Assembly (NCBI GenBank): GCA_016865015.1
Contig: CP018226.1
Span: 2,573,001-2,637,000 of the forward strand
Direction of reading: 5' to 3'
DNA: 64,000 nucleotides
From: Rhizobiales bacterium IMCC20636
Lineage (GTDB): Bacteria; Pseudomonadota; Alphaproteobacteria; Rhizobiales; GCA-2746425
Positions 1 to 11,766 of the stretch are shown piece after piece (within the stretch, counting starts at the first letter, position 1; each line of letters starts with the position of its first letter). The position numbers and the translations under genes are program-made. The notes beneath the pieces were generated by a model, which did not search any database, was not told the DNA's origin, and was given only the letters and a program-made list of their open reading frames with translations.

Positions 1-1341
1 AATAAGTTTGCCATCCTTGTGAAGCCGTCCGACTTTCATATCGTCAATGATACCCGGCTTGCCGGGGGCCAGCTTGACCATTGCGCCATTTCGGATCTGG
101 ACAACATTCTTGACGCCCTGCTCAGCCGCAAGCTTTGCATGCGCAGACAGATGGAGCGGTTCGCCATGAACGGGAACGGCAATCTCGGGCTTCATCCAAT
201 CATACATCTGAACCAGCTCCCCCCTGCGTGGGTGTCCGGAGACGTGCACAAGTCCATCACGATCAGTGATGACTTCCATACCCTGATCGCACAGGCTGTT
301 GATAACCGTATTCACAGGTATTTCGTTTCCAGGAATGGTGCGGGAAGAAAAGATGACGCGATCACCGGACACCAGCTTGATGTTGCGATGGCTTCCACTT
401 GCAATACGTGCCAATGCCGCACGATCTTCACCCTGACTGCCGGTGCACATCACCAGAACCTTGTCGCGCGGAAGATGACCAAAATCATCTTCCGACAGGA
501 ATGGCCTAATCCCGTCGAAGAAACCAAGTTCTCTGGAAATGGTCGCCACGCGCTGCATGGCGCGTCCGACCAAAATGACATCCCGGCCCGCTTTTTCAGC
601 CACTTCGGCAACGGTTCGCATGCGTGCGACATTTGAAGCGAAAGATGTGACGGCCACCCGGTTCGGCGCATCCTTGATAAATTCGTAGAGGCCTTCCGCA
701 ATGTCAGCTTCGCTGGGGCTGATGCCCTCGCGCACAGCATTTGTGGAATCACAGATCAGAGCGAGAACACCCTCTTTTCCGATTTCCTTCAGGCGATCAA
801 CGTCCATTGCCCTTCCGACGACGGGTGTCGGATCAATTTTCCAGTCACCTGTGTGGACTGCCAGACCAAGTGATGTGCGAATCGCCAAAGCGTTCGGCTC
901 GGGTATGGAATGGGAGACCGGAACCATCTCCAGATCGAACGGTCCCAGGTTCCAACGCTCAGTCTGACTGATTGTCTTTATTGGAATCTTGCCTGCCCAT
1001 GGTGCGCTGGCGAGCTTGGCTTCCAGCATGGCCGCTGTGAACGGCGTCGCGTAGACCGGCGCGCCAACGCGCTCCCAAAGGTCTACAAGTCCACCATAAT
1101 GGTCTTCATGGGCATGGGTCAGAATTATGCCAAGAACATTCTTCTTTTCAGATTCCAGAAAGCGAATGTCCGGAAAGACAAGATCAACACCGGGTTGTGT
1201 ATCTCTGGCAAAGCCCAGTCCGAAATCCACGACAATCCAGGATTTCTGATCTGTTGGCCCGAAGCCGTACATGCCGAGATTCATGCCGATTTCGCCAACA
1301 CCACCCAGTGGCAAGAAAACGAATTGGTTCTGATCGCTCAT
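1..1341 (-). CDS. rnj: Ribonuclease J (3' end beyond window)
   Basis: Metallo-beta-lactamase/beta-CASP ribonuclease, acting in the cytoplasm in mRNA turnover and rRNA maturation. Translation from the ATG at 1341 begins MSDQNQFVFLPLGGVGEIGM, the usual RNase J opening. The zinc-binding HAHEDH motif is at about residues 75-80, followed by SVSHSIPE-like and beta-CASP segments and the VHVSGHP motif. About 447 codons are visible without a stop, so roughly the last 100 residues (the C-terminal domain) lie off the left edge. The start codon directly abuts the birA stop, so the gene is the distal part of the nuoN-birA-rnj unit. The identification is firm; whether the enzyme has both exo- and endonuclease activity is family knowledge. 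Confidence 0.93.
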   Translation of the reverse strand, partial: MSDQNQFVFLPLGGVGEIGMNLGMYGFGPTDQKSWIVVDFGLGFARDTQPGVDLVFPDIRFLESEKKNVLGIILTHAHEDHYGGLVDLWERVGAPVYATPFTAAMLEAKLASAPWAGKIPIKTISQTERWNLGPFDLEMVPVSHSIPEPNALAIRTSLGLAVHTGDWKIDPTPVVGRAMDVDRLKEIGKEGVLALICDSTNAVREGISPSEADIAEGLYEFIKDAPNRVAVTSFASNVARMRTVAEVAEKAGRDVILVGRAMQRVATISRELGFFDGIRPFLSEDDFGHLPRDKVLVMCTGSQGEDRAALARIASGSHRNIKLVSGDRVIFSSRTIPGNEIPVNTVINSLCDQGMEVITDRDGLVHVSGHPRRGELVQMYDWMKPEIAVPVHGEPLHLSAHAKLAAEQGVKNVVQIRNGAMVKLAPGKPGIIDDMKVGRLHKDGKLI

Positions 1342-2115
1342 TTAGTGTCCTTTTGGAGTCGGGTCCGACCGAGGCAGCATGAAGACATCTCCCGCTGAGA
1401 TGACGCTTGTGCCGTTTTCGGGATGCGAAAGCAAGAGGCGGCCTGTGGCATCCAATCCGCTAAAGCGTCCATTAAGCTCCCGGTCGTTCAAACGAACCGT
1501 GATTTCTTCACCAACACCGCTGGCCCGTTGAAGCCATGCTTCTCTCACGGAGGCGAAATTCTTGCCCTGTTGCCATTCTGACAGTCCCTTGGTCATTTCT
1601 GCGCTGAACAGTTCCAAAACCGCATCTGCGGAGATGACCTGCCCTTCGGCAGAAAAACTGGTCACCGGATAGGGCGCTGTTGCCGGACTGGAGGTACAAT
1701 TGATGCCGCAACCGATGACAATGCCAGTGCGTCCGGCCATGTGGTTCGCTTCCATCAATATGCCGGCGATCTTCTTGCGGTCATATAGAAGATCATTCGG
1801 CCATTTCACAGTCAGTTTTGACTGCACGATTGGTGGAAGCGCACGAGCCAAGGCCCTATGCAGTGCCAGCGATACGACAAACGCCAATTGGGGCAAGGCC
1901 TCGGACGGAGCGGGATCGACAAGCAAGAGAGACCCGTAGAAATTCCCCGGTGGCGAAACCCAGTTGCGGCCGCGCCGTCCTTTGCCATCCAGTTGCTCGT
2001 CGGCGGTGATCCAAAGCGAGTCGGCGCGCCCGGCACGAAATGCTTCAAGCGCCAGATCGTTGGTCGATCCGACGCTTGAAAAATGTTGATGCTCTATGGC
2101 TGAAGATGATGCCAT
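1342..2115 (-). CDS. birA: Biotin--[acetyl-CoA-carboxylase] ligase
   Basis: Activates biotin with ATP and attaches it to the carrier protein of biotin-dependent carboxylases. The 257-residue protein is a group I ligase: it lacks the N-terminal DNA-binding helix-turn-helix of E. coli BirA, so it should not act as a repressor. The biotinyl-AMP loop KGRRGRNW lies at about residues 45-52 and the active-site stretch VKWPNDLLYDRKKIAGIL at about 103-120. A small C-terminal SH3-like domain follows. It lies 6 bp downstream of nuoN and abuts RNase J, a placement shared by many rhizobia. Confidence 0.93.
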   Translation of the reverse strand: MASSSAIEHQHFSSVGSTNDLALEAFRAGRADSLWITADEQLDGKGRRGRNWVSPPGNFYGSLLLVDPAPSEALPQLAFVVSLALHRALARALPPIVQSKLTVKWPNDLLYDRKKIAGILMEANHMAGRTGIVIGCGINCTSSPATAPYPVTSFSAEGQVISADAVLELFSAEMTKGLSEWQQGKNFASVREAWLQRASGVGEEITVRLNDRELNGRFSGLDATGRLLLSHPENGTSVISAGDVFMLPRSDPTPKGH

Positions 2116-2121
2116 TCAACT

Positions 2122-3564
2122 CTAGAAAAATGTTTGGGCAGCCGTGGTCGCGACCTCTGCCAGCAAGCCATCGAGAACTATGAAGACCAGAACGAAAATT
2201 CCGGACCCACCCAGAACCACACGCAACTCTGCAGGCATTGGCTCGAATGCGTCTGTCGCATCGTCAAAATACATGATCTTTACAATGCGCAGATAATAAT
2301 AGGCACCAACCACACTGGCCAGAACGCCCAGAACAGCCAGCACATAAAGGCCAGATTCTACAGCTGCAACGAACACATAGTATTTTGCGAAGAAGCCAGC
2401 CAGCGGCGGTATACCGGCCAGCGAGAACATGATCATTGCGAACAGGAACGCCATCAGTGGATTGGTCTTCGACAGGCCTGACAATTCGTCAATATCTTCC
2501 ACCATGCCATCCTTGCGTCGCATGGCCAAAATGCAGGCAAATGCACCAAGTGTCGTAATCAGATAGATCGCCAGATAGACAATCACACCTTTCACGCCAT
2601 CTTCGGTGCCTGCTGCAACGCCGACCAGAGCAAACCCCATATGGCCAATTGATGAATAGGCCATCAGGCGCTTGATGTTGCGCTGCCCAATTGCCGCAAA
2701 AGCACCAAGGACCATGGAGGCAATGGAGATGAACACCACGACCTGCTGCCAGTCGAATGTGGAAGTCTGGAATGCGCCGTACGTCACCCGAATGAACAAG
2801 GCCATAGCCGCAATTTTGGGGGCAGATGCGAAGAAGGCCGTCACCGGCGTTGGTGCGCCTTCATAAACGTCAGGTGTCCACATATGGAATGGCACAGCCG
2901 AAATCTTGAACGCCAGACCTGCCAGCACAAATACCATTCCGAAGATGAACCCAGTGTTGCGTTCCCCCTCAATGATGGCTGCAGCAATTCCGCCAAAGTC
3001 GATATGGCCGGTAAAGCCGTAGACCAGAGAGATGCCATAAAGCAGCATGCCCGAGGACAGTGCACCCAGGACAAAATATTTCAGTCCTGCTTCCGTTGAG
3101 CGAACAGAATCCCGGTTGATCGCCGCGATCACGTATAAGGCAAGGGACTGCAATTCCAGGCCCAAATATAATGACAGCATGTTGGTTGCCGAAATCATCA
3201 TCAACATACCCAGAGTCGCGAGCAGAATGAGGATGGGATATTCGAAGGTTTCAAAGTGTTCCGCACGCGCAAAGCCAACCGACATGGCGATGGCCACTGC
3301 AGAACCGAACAGCGTCATCACTTTCATGAACCGGGCAAACGGATCCAGTACGAACGCGCCGCTGAAAGTCTCGCCCAGTGGCACGGTCAGCATCAGCATG
3401 ACGGCGGCAACGATCAGTACCGCGACGGATATTCCGGTGATGACCGGCGTCATGCGATTGCCGCCAAAGGCGCCCATCATCAGCAATATCATTGCAGTTA
3501 TGGCCAGCAAGATTTCAGGCAATGCGGGCCCAAGATCTGAAATGTAGGTCAAGTCCTGTATCAT
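2122..3564 (-). CDS. nuoN: NADH-quinone oxidoreductase subunit N
   Basis: Membrane-arm antiporter-like subunit of respiratory complex I, one of three proton-pumping Mrp-type subunits. The 480-residue protein is almost entirely membrane helices. It carries the family segment [20 protein letters not shown] at about residues 225-245 and the conserved lysine in the following SAPKIAA helix. It is the last structural gene of the nuo operon, separated from nuoM by 24 bp and followed at once by birA. Length and motifs are normal for the family. Confidence 0.96.
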   Translation of the reverse strand: MIQDLTYISDLGPALPEILLAITAMILLMMGAFGGNRMTPVITGISVAVLIVAAVMLMLTVPLGETFSGAFVLDPFARFMKVMTLFGSAVAIAMSVGFARAEHFETFEYPILILLATLGMLMMISATNMLSLYLGLELQSLALYVIAAINRDSVRSTEAGLKYFVLGALSSGMLLYGISLVYGFTGHIDFGGIAAAIIEGERNTGFIFGMVFVLAGLAFKISAVPFHMWTPDVYEGAPTPVTAFFASAPKIAAMALFIRVTYGAFQTSTFDWQQVVVFISIASMVLGAFAAIGQRNIKRLMAYSSIGHMGFALVGVAAGTEDGVKGVIVYLAIYLITTLGAFACILAMRRKDGMVEDIDELSGLSKTNPLMAFLFAMIMFSLAGIPPLAGFFAKYYVFVAAVESGLYVLAVLGVLASVVGAYYYLRIVKIMYFDDATDAFEPMPAELRVVLGGSGIFVLVFIVLDGLLAEVATTAAQTFF

Positions 3565-3588
3565 GCTCGTTCGTCCAACCTTACAAAT

Positions 3589-5106
3589 CTAATGGGCAGT
3601 TGCGGCAGCAGCCACATCGCTGGCCGCAGTCAACGCGGCTTGATAATTGGCGATCAGATTGTCCACCGACGCCGCAGTCACATCCAGTATCGGCATAGGA
3701 TAGAAGCCAAACAGAATGGTGAGCAGCAACAGCGGAACAATGATGATTTTTTCACGCAGGCTCATATCCAGAATGGACTTCAGGCTTTCCTTGTTGAGTT
3801 GCCCGAAAACCACCCGGCGATACAGCCACAAAGCGTAGGCTGCAGACAGTATAACGCCGGTTGCGGCAAAGATTGCAACCCAGGTATTCACCTTGAAAAC
3901 ACCCATCAGGACAAGAAATTCGCCAACAAACCCACTTGTACCCGGAAGGCCCACATTGGCCATTGTGAAAATCAGGAAGACAACCGCGTAAAACGGCATG
4001 CGATTGACCAGCCCACCATAGGCTGCAATCTCACGTGTGTGCATGCGATCGTAGATCACACCAACGCAGAGGAACAAGGCACCGGAAACGATCCCGTGTG
4101 ATAACATCTGGAAGATACCACCCTGCACACCCTGTGTCGTCATCGTGAAAATGCCGATGGTCACATAGCCCATATGGGCAACCGATGAATAGGCAATCAG
4201 TTTCTTGATGTCTTCCTGCATTAACGCCACAAGCGATGTGTAGATGATGGCAATCACTGACAATGTGTAAACCAGAGGCGCGAAATCAGCCGAGGCCAGC
4301 GGGAACATGGGCAATGAGAACCGCAGGAACCCGTACCCGCCCATTTTCAGCAAGATGGCAGCCAGAATGACCGATCCGGCGGTTGGTGCTTCCACATGCG
4401 CGTCAGGCAACCAAGTATGTACCGGCCACATTGGCATCTTCACAGCAAAACTGGCAAAGAATGCAAGCCATAGCCAGGTCTGCATGCCGGCCGGGAACTG
4501 ATAGGCCAACAATGTGGGAATGTCAGTCGTTCCGGCTTCCCAATACATCGCCATAATGGCGATCAGCATCAGAACCGAGCCGAGCAATGTGTAGAGGAAG
4601 AACTTGAAGGACGCGTAGACCCTGCGTGCGCCACCCCAAACACCGATAATCAGGAACATCGGGATCAGGCCGGCTTCAAAGAAGACGTAGAACAGCACCA
4701 GATCAAGCGCGCAGAACACGCCGATCATCAACGTTTCCAAAATCAGAAACGCGATCATGTATTCCTTCAGACGCTTGTCGATGGACGTCCAGCTGGCCAG
4801 AATGCACAGCGGCATCAACATTGTGGTCAGAATGACGAACAGCATGGATATGCCGTCGACACCCATCTTGTAATTAAAAATTCCGTCAGCAAGCGCTGCG
4901 TCTTCCACCATCTGGAAACCGGCGACTTGCGTGTCGAACCCGATCCAGATGAACAGTGAAACGACAAATGTTACGATGGTGGTCCACAGAGCAACATTCC
5001 GAATGTTGCGTCGGGCAATATCGTCATCACCCCGAACCAGCAGGATCAACAGCGCACCAACCAGCGGAAGGAAGATGACGGTTGAAAGAATTGGCCAACT
5101 GCTCAT
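3589..5106 (-). CDS. nuoM: NADH-quinone oxidoreductase subunit M
   Basis: Second antiporter-like proton-pumping subunit of complex I. The 505-residue protein has about 14 predicted transmembrane helices. It contains the hallmark [20 protein letters not shown] at about residues 226-245, followed by the LLKMGGYG lysine segment, and the N-terminal half has the conserved [10 protein letters not shown] glutamate helix. Its ATG overlaps the nuoL stop by one base (TGATG), which implies translational coupling. Confidence 0.97.
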   Translation of the reverse strand: MSSWPILSTVIFLPLVGALLILLVRGDDDIARRNIRNVALWTTIVTFVVSLFIWIGFDTQVAGFQMVEDAALADGIFNYKMGVDGISMLFVILTTMLMPLCILASWTSIDKRLKEYMIAFLILETLMIGVFCALDLVLFYVFFEAGLIPMFLIIGVWGGARRVYASFKFFLYTLLGSVLMLIAIMAMYWEAGTTDIPTLLAYQFPAGMQTWLWLAFFASFAVKMPMWPVHTWLPDAHVEAPTAGSVILAAILLKMGGYGFLRFSLPMFPLASADFAPLVYTLSVIAIIYTSLVALMQEDIKKLIAYSSVAHMGYVTIGIFTMTTQGVQGGIFQMLSHGIVSGALFLCVGVIYDRMHTREIAAYGGLVNRMPFYAVVFLIFTMANVGLPGTSGFVGEFLVLMGVFKVNTWVAIFAATGVILSAAYALWLYRRVVFGQLNKESLKSILDMSLREKIIIVPLLLLTILFGFYPMPILDVTAASVDNLIANYQAALTAASDVAAAATAH

Positions 5107-7043
5107 CAGTGTGCCCCTCCGCTAAAGGTCATCCATGTGATCAGCGCGGCCACGCCAATCATCATTGCGAACGCGTAGTGATAGAGATAGCCACTTTGCA
5201 ATTTAACAACTCTTTGAGTTACGTCAGTGACACGGGCGGCGATGCCATCCGGCCCCAACCCATCGATAAACCAGCCATCGCCTTTTTTCCAAAGGAAGCG
5301 ACCGATCCACTTGGCAGAACGTACAAAAATCACATCGTAGATTTCGTCGAAATACCATTTGTTCAAAAGGAAACGGTAGAGAATGCCGTGCTCCTCTGCG
5401 AGACGCCGTGGCGTGTCCGGAGACAGAATGTAGAAGTAGAATGACACAACAAACCCAAGCAGCATCGCAAAGAATGGCGACCAGACTACCCATCCCGGCA
5501 CATTGTGGAAGTCTTCCATGATCGTGTTGCCTTCACCGAAGAACAGTGATTCACGCCAGAACTCATCAAAGTGATGGCCGATGAACGGACCTGCGAAGAC
5601 GACACCGGCAAACAGCGCACCAATGGCCAGCAGGATCAACGGAATGGTCATGACCTTTGGTGATTCATGGACATGCGCCATAACGTCAGCCGAGGCACGG
5701 GCCTTGCCGTGGAAAGTCAGGAAGATCAGACGCCAGGAGTAAAAACTGGTGAAGATGGCAGCTACCACCGTCATGACGTAGGCGAAGCCCCCTGCCTGCC
5801 CACCAAAGGCATAGGCAGATTCGATGATTGCATCCTTGGAATAATATCCAGCGGTGAACGGGAACCCTGTCAGGGCAATCGTACCAATGATCATCATGGC
5901 GTAAGTCAGCGGAATGTGTTTCCGCAAACCACCCATCTTGCGCATGTCCTGCTCGTGATGGACTGCGTGGATGACGGAACCGGCACCCAGAAACAGCAAG
6001 GCTTTGAAAAAGGCGTGGGTAAAGAGATGGAACATGCCAGCCGAATAGGCTCCAACACCCAACGCCACGAACATGTATCCGAGCTGCGAGCATGTGGAAT
6101 AGGCAATGACGCGTTTGATATCGGTCTGAACCAGGCCCACGGTCGCAGCGAAGAAGGCTGTAATAGCCCCGACATAGGTAACAAACAGCGAGGCATTCGG
6201 CGCATATTCAAACACCGGCGACATGCGTGCCACCAGAAATACGCCCGCTGTCACCATGGTGGCCGCGTGAATGAGTGCCGACACAGGTGTCGGGCCTTCC
6301 ATCGCATCTGGCAGCCAGGTGTGGAGCAGGAACTGCGCAGACTTGCCCATGGCCCCCATGAACAGAAGCATGCAAATCGTTGTCAGAGCGTCCAGTTCCA
6401 TTCCAGCGAAATGAATGTTCTGCCCTTCAAGCGATGCAGCATTGGCAAAGACGGCATCCAGATTGATTGTTCCGGTCATCCAGAACAGAGCAAAGATGCC
6501 AAGCAGGAAGCCAAAGTCACCGACACGGTTGACGATGAAGGCTTTCATGGCCGCGGCATTGGCAGATGGTTTCTGGTACCAGAAACCAATCAGAAGATAC
6601 GACGCCAAACCAACACCTTCCCAGCCGAAGAACATCTGCAGAAGATTGTCAGCCGTTACCAGTGACAACATGGCAAAGGTGAACAGCGACAGATAGCCGA
6701 AAAACCGGACGCGATGCGGATCTTCATGCATGTATCCAATGGAATAGATATGCACCAGCGCCGAGACCGAGTTTACCACGACCAACATCACGACGGTCAG
6801 CGTATCAATGCGCAAAGCCCAATCGACCGACAGGGTGCCTGAATCAATCCAGGACATGACCTGCACGGTCTGCGTTTCGCCATGACCGATCCCGACATGG
6901 AAAAAAGCAATCCATGACAGCAGCGCCGAGATGACGACCAGACCGGATGTCAGATACTCGACATTGCGAGCGCCGAGCCTGTTACCAAACAGCCCTGCAA
7001 CCAGGAAGCCGATCAGAGGAAAGAATACGATGGCTGAATACAT
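5106..7043 (-). CDS. nuoL: NADH-quinone oxidoreductase subunit L
   Basis: Distal antiporter-like subunit of complex I, with the long lateral helix near its C-terminus. The protein has 645 residues, normal for the family. Visible motifs are [17 protein letters not shown] (about 140-156), [20 protein letters not shown] (about 238-257) and the [20 protein letters not shown] loop (about 305-324). A soluble stretch followed by final helices closes the protein. It lies 6 bp after nuoK and is coupled to nuoM. Confidence 0.97.
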   Translation of the reverse strand: MYSAIVFFPLIGFLVAGLFGNRLGARNVEYLTSGLVVISALLSWIAFFHVGIGHGETQTVQVMSWIDSGTLSVDWALRIDTLTVVMLVVVNSVSALVHIYSIGYMHEDPHRVRFFGYLSLFTFAMLSLVTADNLLQMFFGWEGVGLASYLLIGFWYQKPSANAAAMKAFIVNRVGDFGFLLGIFALFWMTGTINLDAVFANAASLEGQNIHFAGMELDALTTICMLLFMGAMGKSAQFLLHTWLPDAMEGPTPVSALIHAATMVTAGVFLVARMSPVFEYAPNASLFVTYVGAITAFFAATVGLVQTDIKRVIAYSTCSQLGYMFVALGVGAYSAGMFHLFTHAFFKALLFLGAGSVIHAVHHEQDMRKMGGLRKHIPLTYAMMIIGTIALTGFPFTAGYYSKDAIIESAYAFGGQAGGFAYVMTVVAAIFTSFYSWRLIFLTFHGKARASADVMAHVHESPKVMTIPLILLAIGALFAGVVFAGPFIGHHFDEFWRESLFFGEGNTIMEDFHNVPGWVVWSPFFAMLLGFVVSFYFYILSPDTPRRLAEEHGILYRFLLNKWYFDEIYDVIFVRSAKWIGRFLWKKGDGWFIDGLGPDGIAARVTDVTQRVVKLQSGYLYHYAFAMMIGVAALITWMTFSGGAH

Positions 7044-7049
7044 GTCTGA

Positions 7050-7358
7050 TCAGCCTTTCATCATGTTGACGTCTTCCACGGCGATAGAGCCGCGGTTGCG
7101 GAAGAAGACCACCAGAATGGCAAGACCAATGGCCGCCTCGGCAGCGGCTACGGTCAGGACGAACAGAGCAAACACCTGTCCAACCATATCTCCCAGAAAA
7201 GACGAGAAAGCTACAAAATTGAGATTAACGGCCAGCAGGATCAATTCCACCGACATTAGAATAACGATGACATTCTTCCTGTTGAGGAAGATTCCCAAAA
7301 CACCGAGAGTAAACAGCATGGCTGCCACCGTCAGATAATGTGCAAGGCCGATTTCCAT
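7050..7358 (-). CDS. nuoK: NADH-quinone oxidoreductase subunit K
   Basis: Small membrane subunit of complex I that takes part in proton translocation. The ATG at 7358 gives the standard 102-residue protein starting [20 protein letters not shown] longer reading frame runs upstream, but the extra residues have no family counterpart. Three transmembrane helices are present, and the two conserved buried glutamates sit in [11 protein letters not shown] (helix 2) and [10 protein letters not shown] (helix 3). It lies between nuoJ and nuoL. Confidence 0.96.
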   Translation of the reverse strand: MEIGLAHYLTVAAMLFTLGVLGIFLNRKNVIVILMSVELILLAVNLNFVAFSSFLGDMVGQVFALFVLTVAAAEAAIGLAILVVFFRNRGSIAVEDVNMMKG

Positions 7359-7401
7359 TGGAGAACCTAATACTTTCCGTGTGAGACCACAGGCTGTCGC
7401 C

Positions 7402-8016
7402 CTAGATCCCTTTTCCTGATTCCACTTTACGCACTTCAATTGACGTCTCGGGTCGCCGGGCAACCTGGTCCGCAATATTCTGGCGCTTGACGCCTTCCTT
7501 GTGTCGCAGCGTCAGCACAATGGCGCCAATCATGGCAACCAGAAGCACCATGCCTGCGGCCTGGAAGAAATAGATGTATTTTGTATAGATCAGCAGACCA
7601 AGTGCCTCGGTATTCGAGACCATTTGAGGGTCTGGTATGGCAACAACCGGATTCGCGGTCAATTCCGGTGCTATGACGTAGGTGCCGACCACCATCACCA
7701 GCTCCACCAGCAAAATCAGGCCAATGATCGCTCCGATGGGCAGGTATTGCAGAAATCCCTGACGCAGTTCGGCAAAGTCAACGTCGAGCATCATGACCAC
7801 GAACAGGAACAGAACCGCGACCGCGCCCACATAGACAACGATCAGAATCATCGCCAGAAATTCTGCGCCAAGCATCAAGAACAAGGCAGCGGAATTGACA
7901 AATGCCAGAATGAGAAACAATACGGAATGCACCGGATTGCGCGAAGAAATAACCATAAAGGCAGACGCCACCGTGACGGCTGCAAACAGGTAAAAGAAAA
8001 GGCTCGTCAGTATCAT
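7402..8016 (-). CDS. nuoJ: NADH-quinone oxidoreductase subunit J
   Basis: Membrane subunit of complex I. The 204-residue protein has five predicted helices, and the family core [20 protein letters not shown] lies at about residues 27-46. The next helices contain the conserved [21 protein letters not shown] stretch, in which helix 3 forms the pi-bulge near the quinone channel. The C-terminal 40 residues are polar and cytoplasmic. The 43-bp gap to nuoK holds its ribosome-binding region. Confidence 0.95.
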   Translation of the reverse strand: MILTSLFFYLFAAVTVASAFMVISSRNPVHSVLFLILAFVNSAALFLMLGAEFLAMILIVVYVGAVAVLFLFVVMMLDVDFAELRQGFLQYLPIGAIIGLILLVELVMVVGTYVIAPELTANPVVAIPDPQMVSNTEALGLLIYTKYIYFFQAAGMVLLVAMIGAIVLTLRHKEGVKRQNIADQVARRPETSIEVRKVESGKGI

Positions 8017-8070
8017 ATTTAGCCCCGAGCGGTGCCTGAAGCACCAAGGTTCATAGTCGTTACGCGCTGT

Positions 8071-8559
8071 TTAGCGATAGGCGGCATCGGCTGCAATATT
8101 GTCAGCGATTTCGCGTTCCCAGCGTGCTCCGTTTTCCAGAAGTTTATTCTTGTCGTAATAGAGTTCTTCGCGCGTTTCCGTTGCGAATTCGAAATTCGGC
8201 CCTTCCACAATGGCCTCAACCGGACAGGCTTCCTGACACATGCCGCAATAGATACATTTGACCATATCGATATCGTAGCGCGTCGTGCGCCGTGTGCCGT
8301 CATTGCGCCGGGGACCGGCTTCAATGGTAATGGCCTGCGCCGGACAGATCGCTTCGCACAATTTACAGGCGATGCAACGCTCTTCACCATTGGGATAGCG
8401 CCGCAAGGCGTGTTCACCACGAAAGCGCGGGCTGACCGGGCCTTTTTCAAAAGGATAGTTGATGGTCGGGCGCGGTTTGAACATATAGCGCACTGACAGG
8501 AAAAACGCCGCAACGAATTCCTTCAACAACAGGGATTTTGCTGCCTGATCAAGCCTCAT
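8071..8559 (-). CDS. nuoI: NADH-quinone oxidoreductase subunit I
   Basis: Ferredoxin-like peripheral subunit that carries clusters N6a and N6b toward the N2 cluster of complex I. Two CxxCxxCxxxCP motifs are present: [12 protein letters not shown] (about residues 62-73) and [12 protein letters not shown] (about 101-112). I use the ATG at 8559 ([10 protein letters not shown], 162 aa) because GAGGAC sits seven bases before it. A TTG two codons upstream is an alternative start. It is followed by nuoJ and preceded by nuoH. Confidence 0.96.
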   Translation of the reverse strand: MRLDQAAKSLLLKEFVAAFFLSVRYMFKPRPTINYPFEKGPVSPRFRGEHALRRYPNGEERCIACKLCEAICPAQAITIEAGPRRNDGTRRTTRYDIDMVKCIYCGMCQEACPVEAIVEGPNFEFATETREELYYDKNKLLENGARWEREIADNIAADAAYR

Positions 8560-8598
8560 GAGCAAGTCCTCGCATCTGCATCTGCACTTTTCTTTCGA

Positions 8599-9648
8599 TC
8601 ATGGTGCCCATCCCATCACCTGCAATACGCCTGCCACAATGGCAACCGATGCCAGGGAGATCGGCAGGAACACTTTCCAGCCAAGGCGCATCAACTGATC
8701 GTAGCGATAGCGCGGTACAAAGGCTTTGACCATGGCAAACATGAAGAACATGAAACACAGTTTCAGCATGAACCAGACAATGCCCGGCACCCAGGTGAAG
8801 GGCGCAAAGTCAAATGGTGGCAGCCACCCACCCATAAACAGGATCGTGCCCATTGCGCACATCAGGGTGATGGCGGCGTATTCGCCGAGCATGAACATCA
8901 TATAAGGTGTGGAGCCATATTCGACCATGAAGCCGGCCACCAGCTCGGATTCGGCTTCAGGCAGATCGAATGGAGGTCGGTTTGTTTCCGCAAGTGCCGA
9001 GATGAAGAAGATCACAAACATCGGGAAAAGTGGCAACCAGAACCAGTTCAGAATCAGCAGCGAGTCAAGGCCCAGCATGCTGGCAAGCCCGGTCCTTTGC
9101 GCTTCAACGACATCTGTCAGGTTCAACGAACCGACACAAAGCAGCACCGTTATGATCACGAAGCCAATCGAGACTTCATAGGAAATCATCTGCGCGGCGG
9201 ACCGCAATGCACCCAGAAAGGCGTATTTGGAATTGGAAGCCCAACCACCCATGATGACGCCATAGACTTCCAGAGAGGAAATCGCGAACACAAACAGGAT
9301 GCCGACATTGATGTTGGCGATCACCCAGCCCGCATTGACCGGTATGACGGCCCACGATGTCAAAGCCAGTGTCACGGCCACCAACGGTGCCAACAGGAAG
9401 ACACCCTTATTGGCACTGGCAGGGATAACCGGCTCTTTCAGGACAAACTTCAGAAGATCTGCAAAGGACTGCAACAGCCCCCATGGACCAACAACATTCG
9501 GCCCCCGGCGCAGCTGGACAGCCGCCCAGATCTTGCGGTCAGCATAGAGCAGGTAAGCAATAACAAGCAGCAGCGAAACCAGCATAAGCAGGCTTTGGCC
9601 AACCATAATCGCCGTTGGCACCACATATGTGTCGAAGAAAGAATTCAT
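8599..9648 (-). CDS. nuoH: NADH-quinone oxidoreductase subunit H
   Basis: Membrane subunit at the junction of the two arms of complex I, forming much of the quinone-binding chamber. The 349-residue protein has eight or nine helices. It has the conserved [20 protein letters not shown] segment (about residues 40-59), the [20 protein letters not shown] loop and the acidic [18 protein letters not shown] loop, both typical of NuoH. It starts 12 bp after nuoG. Confidence 0.97.
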   Translation of the reverse strand: MNSFFDTYVVPTAIMVGQSLLMLVSLLLVIAYLLYADRKIWAAVQLRRGPNVVGPWGLLQSFADLLKFVLKEPVIPASANKGVFLLAPLVAVTLALTSWAVIPVNAGWVIANINVGILFVFAISSLEVYGVIMGGWASNSKYAFLGALRSAAQMISYEVSIGFVIITVLLCVGSLNLTDVVEAQRTGLASMLGLDSLLILNWFWLPLFPMFVIFFISALAETNRPPFDLPEAESELVAGFMVEYGSTPYMMFMLGEYAAITLMCAMGTILFMGGWLPPFDFAPFTWVPGIVWFMLKLCFMFFMFAMVKAFVPRYRYDQLMRLGWKVFLPISLASVAIVAGVLQVMGWAP

Positions 9649-9660
9649 CAGCCGTCTGCC

Positions 9661-11757
9661 CTATTCTGCCGCTTCAACATGCTGACCCAAAGCCAGTTGC
9701 GAACATTCCGCCATGACTTTGGATGCACGTGCAATCGGGTTTGTCAGGTAGAAATCTGAAATCGGGCTGACAAATGGATCGGATTTGATAGCGCCGGTTT
9801 TCTTTGTGAGCTTTTCAATCTGCCCACTTTCTTTAAGTGCCACTTGATCTATGGCCGCCAAATGACTGAACTCGCTGTACAGTTGGGCGCGGAGTTGATC
9901 AAGGGAATTGAACCCGATTGGTGACCCCAGAACATCCGACAAGGCCCGGTAAATCGCCCAGTCCTCGCGGGCATCACCCGGCGGGAAGGCAGCACGAGGT
10001 GTGTATTGCACCCGTCCTTCGGTGTTTACATAGGTTCCGGATTTTTCAGTATAGGTTGCAGCCGGCAGGATAACATCGGCGCGATGTGCAGCCTTGTCAC
10101 CATGTGTTCCGACATAGACAACAAAGGCAGAACCCAAGGCATCCAGATCGATCTCATCCGCGCCTGCAAGGAACAGGGTCAGTAAATCGCCTTTTCCTGC
10201 AGCGGATACCATCTGAGTCGTTTTCAGTCCGCAATCTTCGGGGACAAAGCCGATGTCCAGTCCACCCACGCGGGATGCGGCCGTGTGCAACACGCTGAAA
10301 CCGTTCCAACCTTCTGCTACCACGCCGGTATCGACGGCCAATTTGGCAATGGCACCCAGAATTGCGGCGCTGTCTGAGCGTGTCAAAGCGCCCTGACCGA
10401 TGAGGATCATTGGTCGCTTGGCTTCGTGCAATATTTTACCGAAAGCTGATTTTCCGTCAGCCAGATCTTTCAGACTGTCGGGACCTGCACCCAGATAATC
10501 ATAATCATATGTCAGATCTTTCTGCTCTCCGATCAAACCAATCGGAAATTCGCCCATGCGCCAGCGCTTGCGGATGCGTGCATTGAGGACGGCGGCCTCA
10601 TGACGTGGGTTAGACCCGACAATCAGAAGCGCATCAGCATCTTCAATGCCCTCGATCGTGGTGTTGAACAGATAGCTAGCACGGCCATCGCTCGGATCCA
10701 GCACTGTGCCATCCTGACGACAGTCATAGTTGGGAGACCCAATGGCCTGCATCAGCGACTTCAGGGCGAACAAGTCTTCCACGCTGGCCAGATCGCCCCC
10801 AATTGCGCCGACATGTGCCGGAGAATTGGCCTTCACCCGTTTGGCAATCAACTCAAAAGCTTCCTGCCAGGAGGCTGCACGCAACTTCCCTGCCTGACGG
10901 ATATAAGGTCGATCCAGACGCTGAGCGCCAAGCCCATCCCAGATAAACCGTGTCTTGTCCGAAATCCATTCCTCATTCACCGCTTCATTGAGACGCGGCA
11001 TGATGCGCATGACTTCGCGACCGCGCGTATCAATGCGAATAGCCGATCCCACGGCGTCCATAACATCAACGCCTTCGGTCTTAATCAATTCCCAAGGCCG
11101 CGCTTTGAATGCGTAGGGTTTGGAGGTCAGAGCGCCAACGGGGCACAGATCAATCACATTGCCCTGCAATTCCGACATCATGGCGCTTTCAAGATAGGTC
11201 GTGATCTCAGCATCTTCGCCGCGACCAGTCATACCGAGCTCTGTGACACCAGCCACTTCAGTTGAAAAGCGGACACAGCGGGTGCAGTGAATGCACCGGG
11301 TCATGATGGTCTTGACCAGCGGCCCGATATATTTGTCTTCAACCGCGCGCTTGTTCTCGGAGAACCGGGAGCTGTCGACGCCATACGCCATGGCCTGATC
11401 CTGCAGATCACACTCACCGCCCTGATCACAGATCGGGCAGTCAAGCGGATGGTTGATCAGGAGGAATTCCATAACGCCTTCGCGGGCCTTTTTGACCATT
11501 GGCGTTTTCGTAAAGATTTCAGGTGGTTCGCCATTCGGACCAGGACGCAAGTCGCGCACAGACATGGCGCAGGAAGCAGCCGGTTTTGGTGGACCGCCCT
11601 TCACTTCCACAAGACACATGCGGCAATTGCCTGCCACGGACAAACGATCATGATAGCAAAAACGTGGCACTTCAGCGCCAGCTTCTTCCGCGGCCTGCAG
11701 CAGTGTGTATTCTGCCGGCACTTCAATTTCGGTTCCGTCAACGATGATCTTCGTCAT
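9661..11757 (-). CDS. nuoG: NADH-quinone oxidoreductase subunit G
   Basis: Largest peripheral subunit of complex I. It has an N-terminal ferredoxin domain with [2Fe-2S] ligands in RFCYHDRLSVAGNCRMC, the N5 histidine/cysteine region CPICDQGGECDLQD, a [4Fe-4S] motif CIHCTRC...CPVGAL, and a molybdopterin-oxidoreductase-like C-terminal part that binds no molybdenum in this family. I choose the ATG at 11757 (MTKIIVDG, 698 aa) because AGGTGA is well spaced before it; a GTG three codons upstream abuts the preceding stop. The gene directly upstream is not nuoF but a pentapeptide-repeat gene, which is unusual. Confidence 0.96.
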   Translation of the reverse strand: MTKIIVDGTEIEVPAEYTLLQAAEEAGAEVPRFCYHDRLSVAGNCRMCLVEVKGGPPKPAASCAMSVRDLRPGPNGEPPEIFTKTPMVKKAREGVMEFLLINHPLDCPICDQGGECDLQDQAMAYGVDSSRFSENKRAVEDKYIGPLVKTIMTRCIHCTRCVRFSTEVAGVTELGMTGRGEDAEITTYLESAMMSELQGNVIDLCPVGALTSKPYAFKARPWELIKTEGVDVMDAVGSAIRIDTRGREVMRIMPRLNEAVNEEWISDKTRFIWDGLGAQRLDRPYIRQAGKLRAASWQEAFELIAKRVKANSPAHVGAIGGDLASVEDLFALKSLMQAIGSPNYDCRQDGTVLDPSDGRASYLFNTTIEGIEDADALLIVGSNPRHEAAVLNARIRKRWRMGEFPIGLIGEQKDLTYDYDYLGAGPDSLKDLADGKSAFGKILHEAKRPMILIGQGALTRSDSAAILGAIAKLAVDTGVVAEGWNGFSVLHTAASRVGGLDIGFVPEDCGLKTTQMVSAAGKGDLLTLFLAGADEIDLDALGSAFVVYVGTHGDKAAHRADVILPAATYTEKSGTYVNTEGRVQYTPRAAFPPGDAREDWAIYRALSDVLGSPIGFNSLDQLRAQLYSEFSHLAAIDQVALKESGQIEKLTKKTGAIKSDPFVSPISDFYLTNPIARASKVMAECSQLALGQHVEAAE

Positions 11758-11766
11758 CTGGTTCAC

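Noticed and set aside
5667-6665. 332-codon plus-strand frame
   Set aside because: It is antisense to nuoL and its composition (rich in His, Gln, Arg) is that of a shadow frame.
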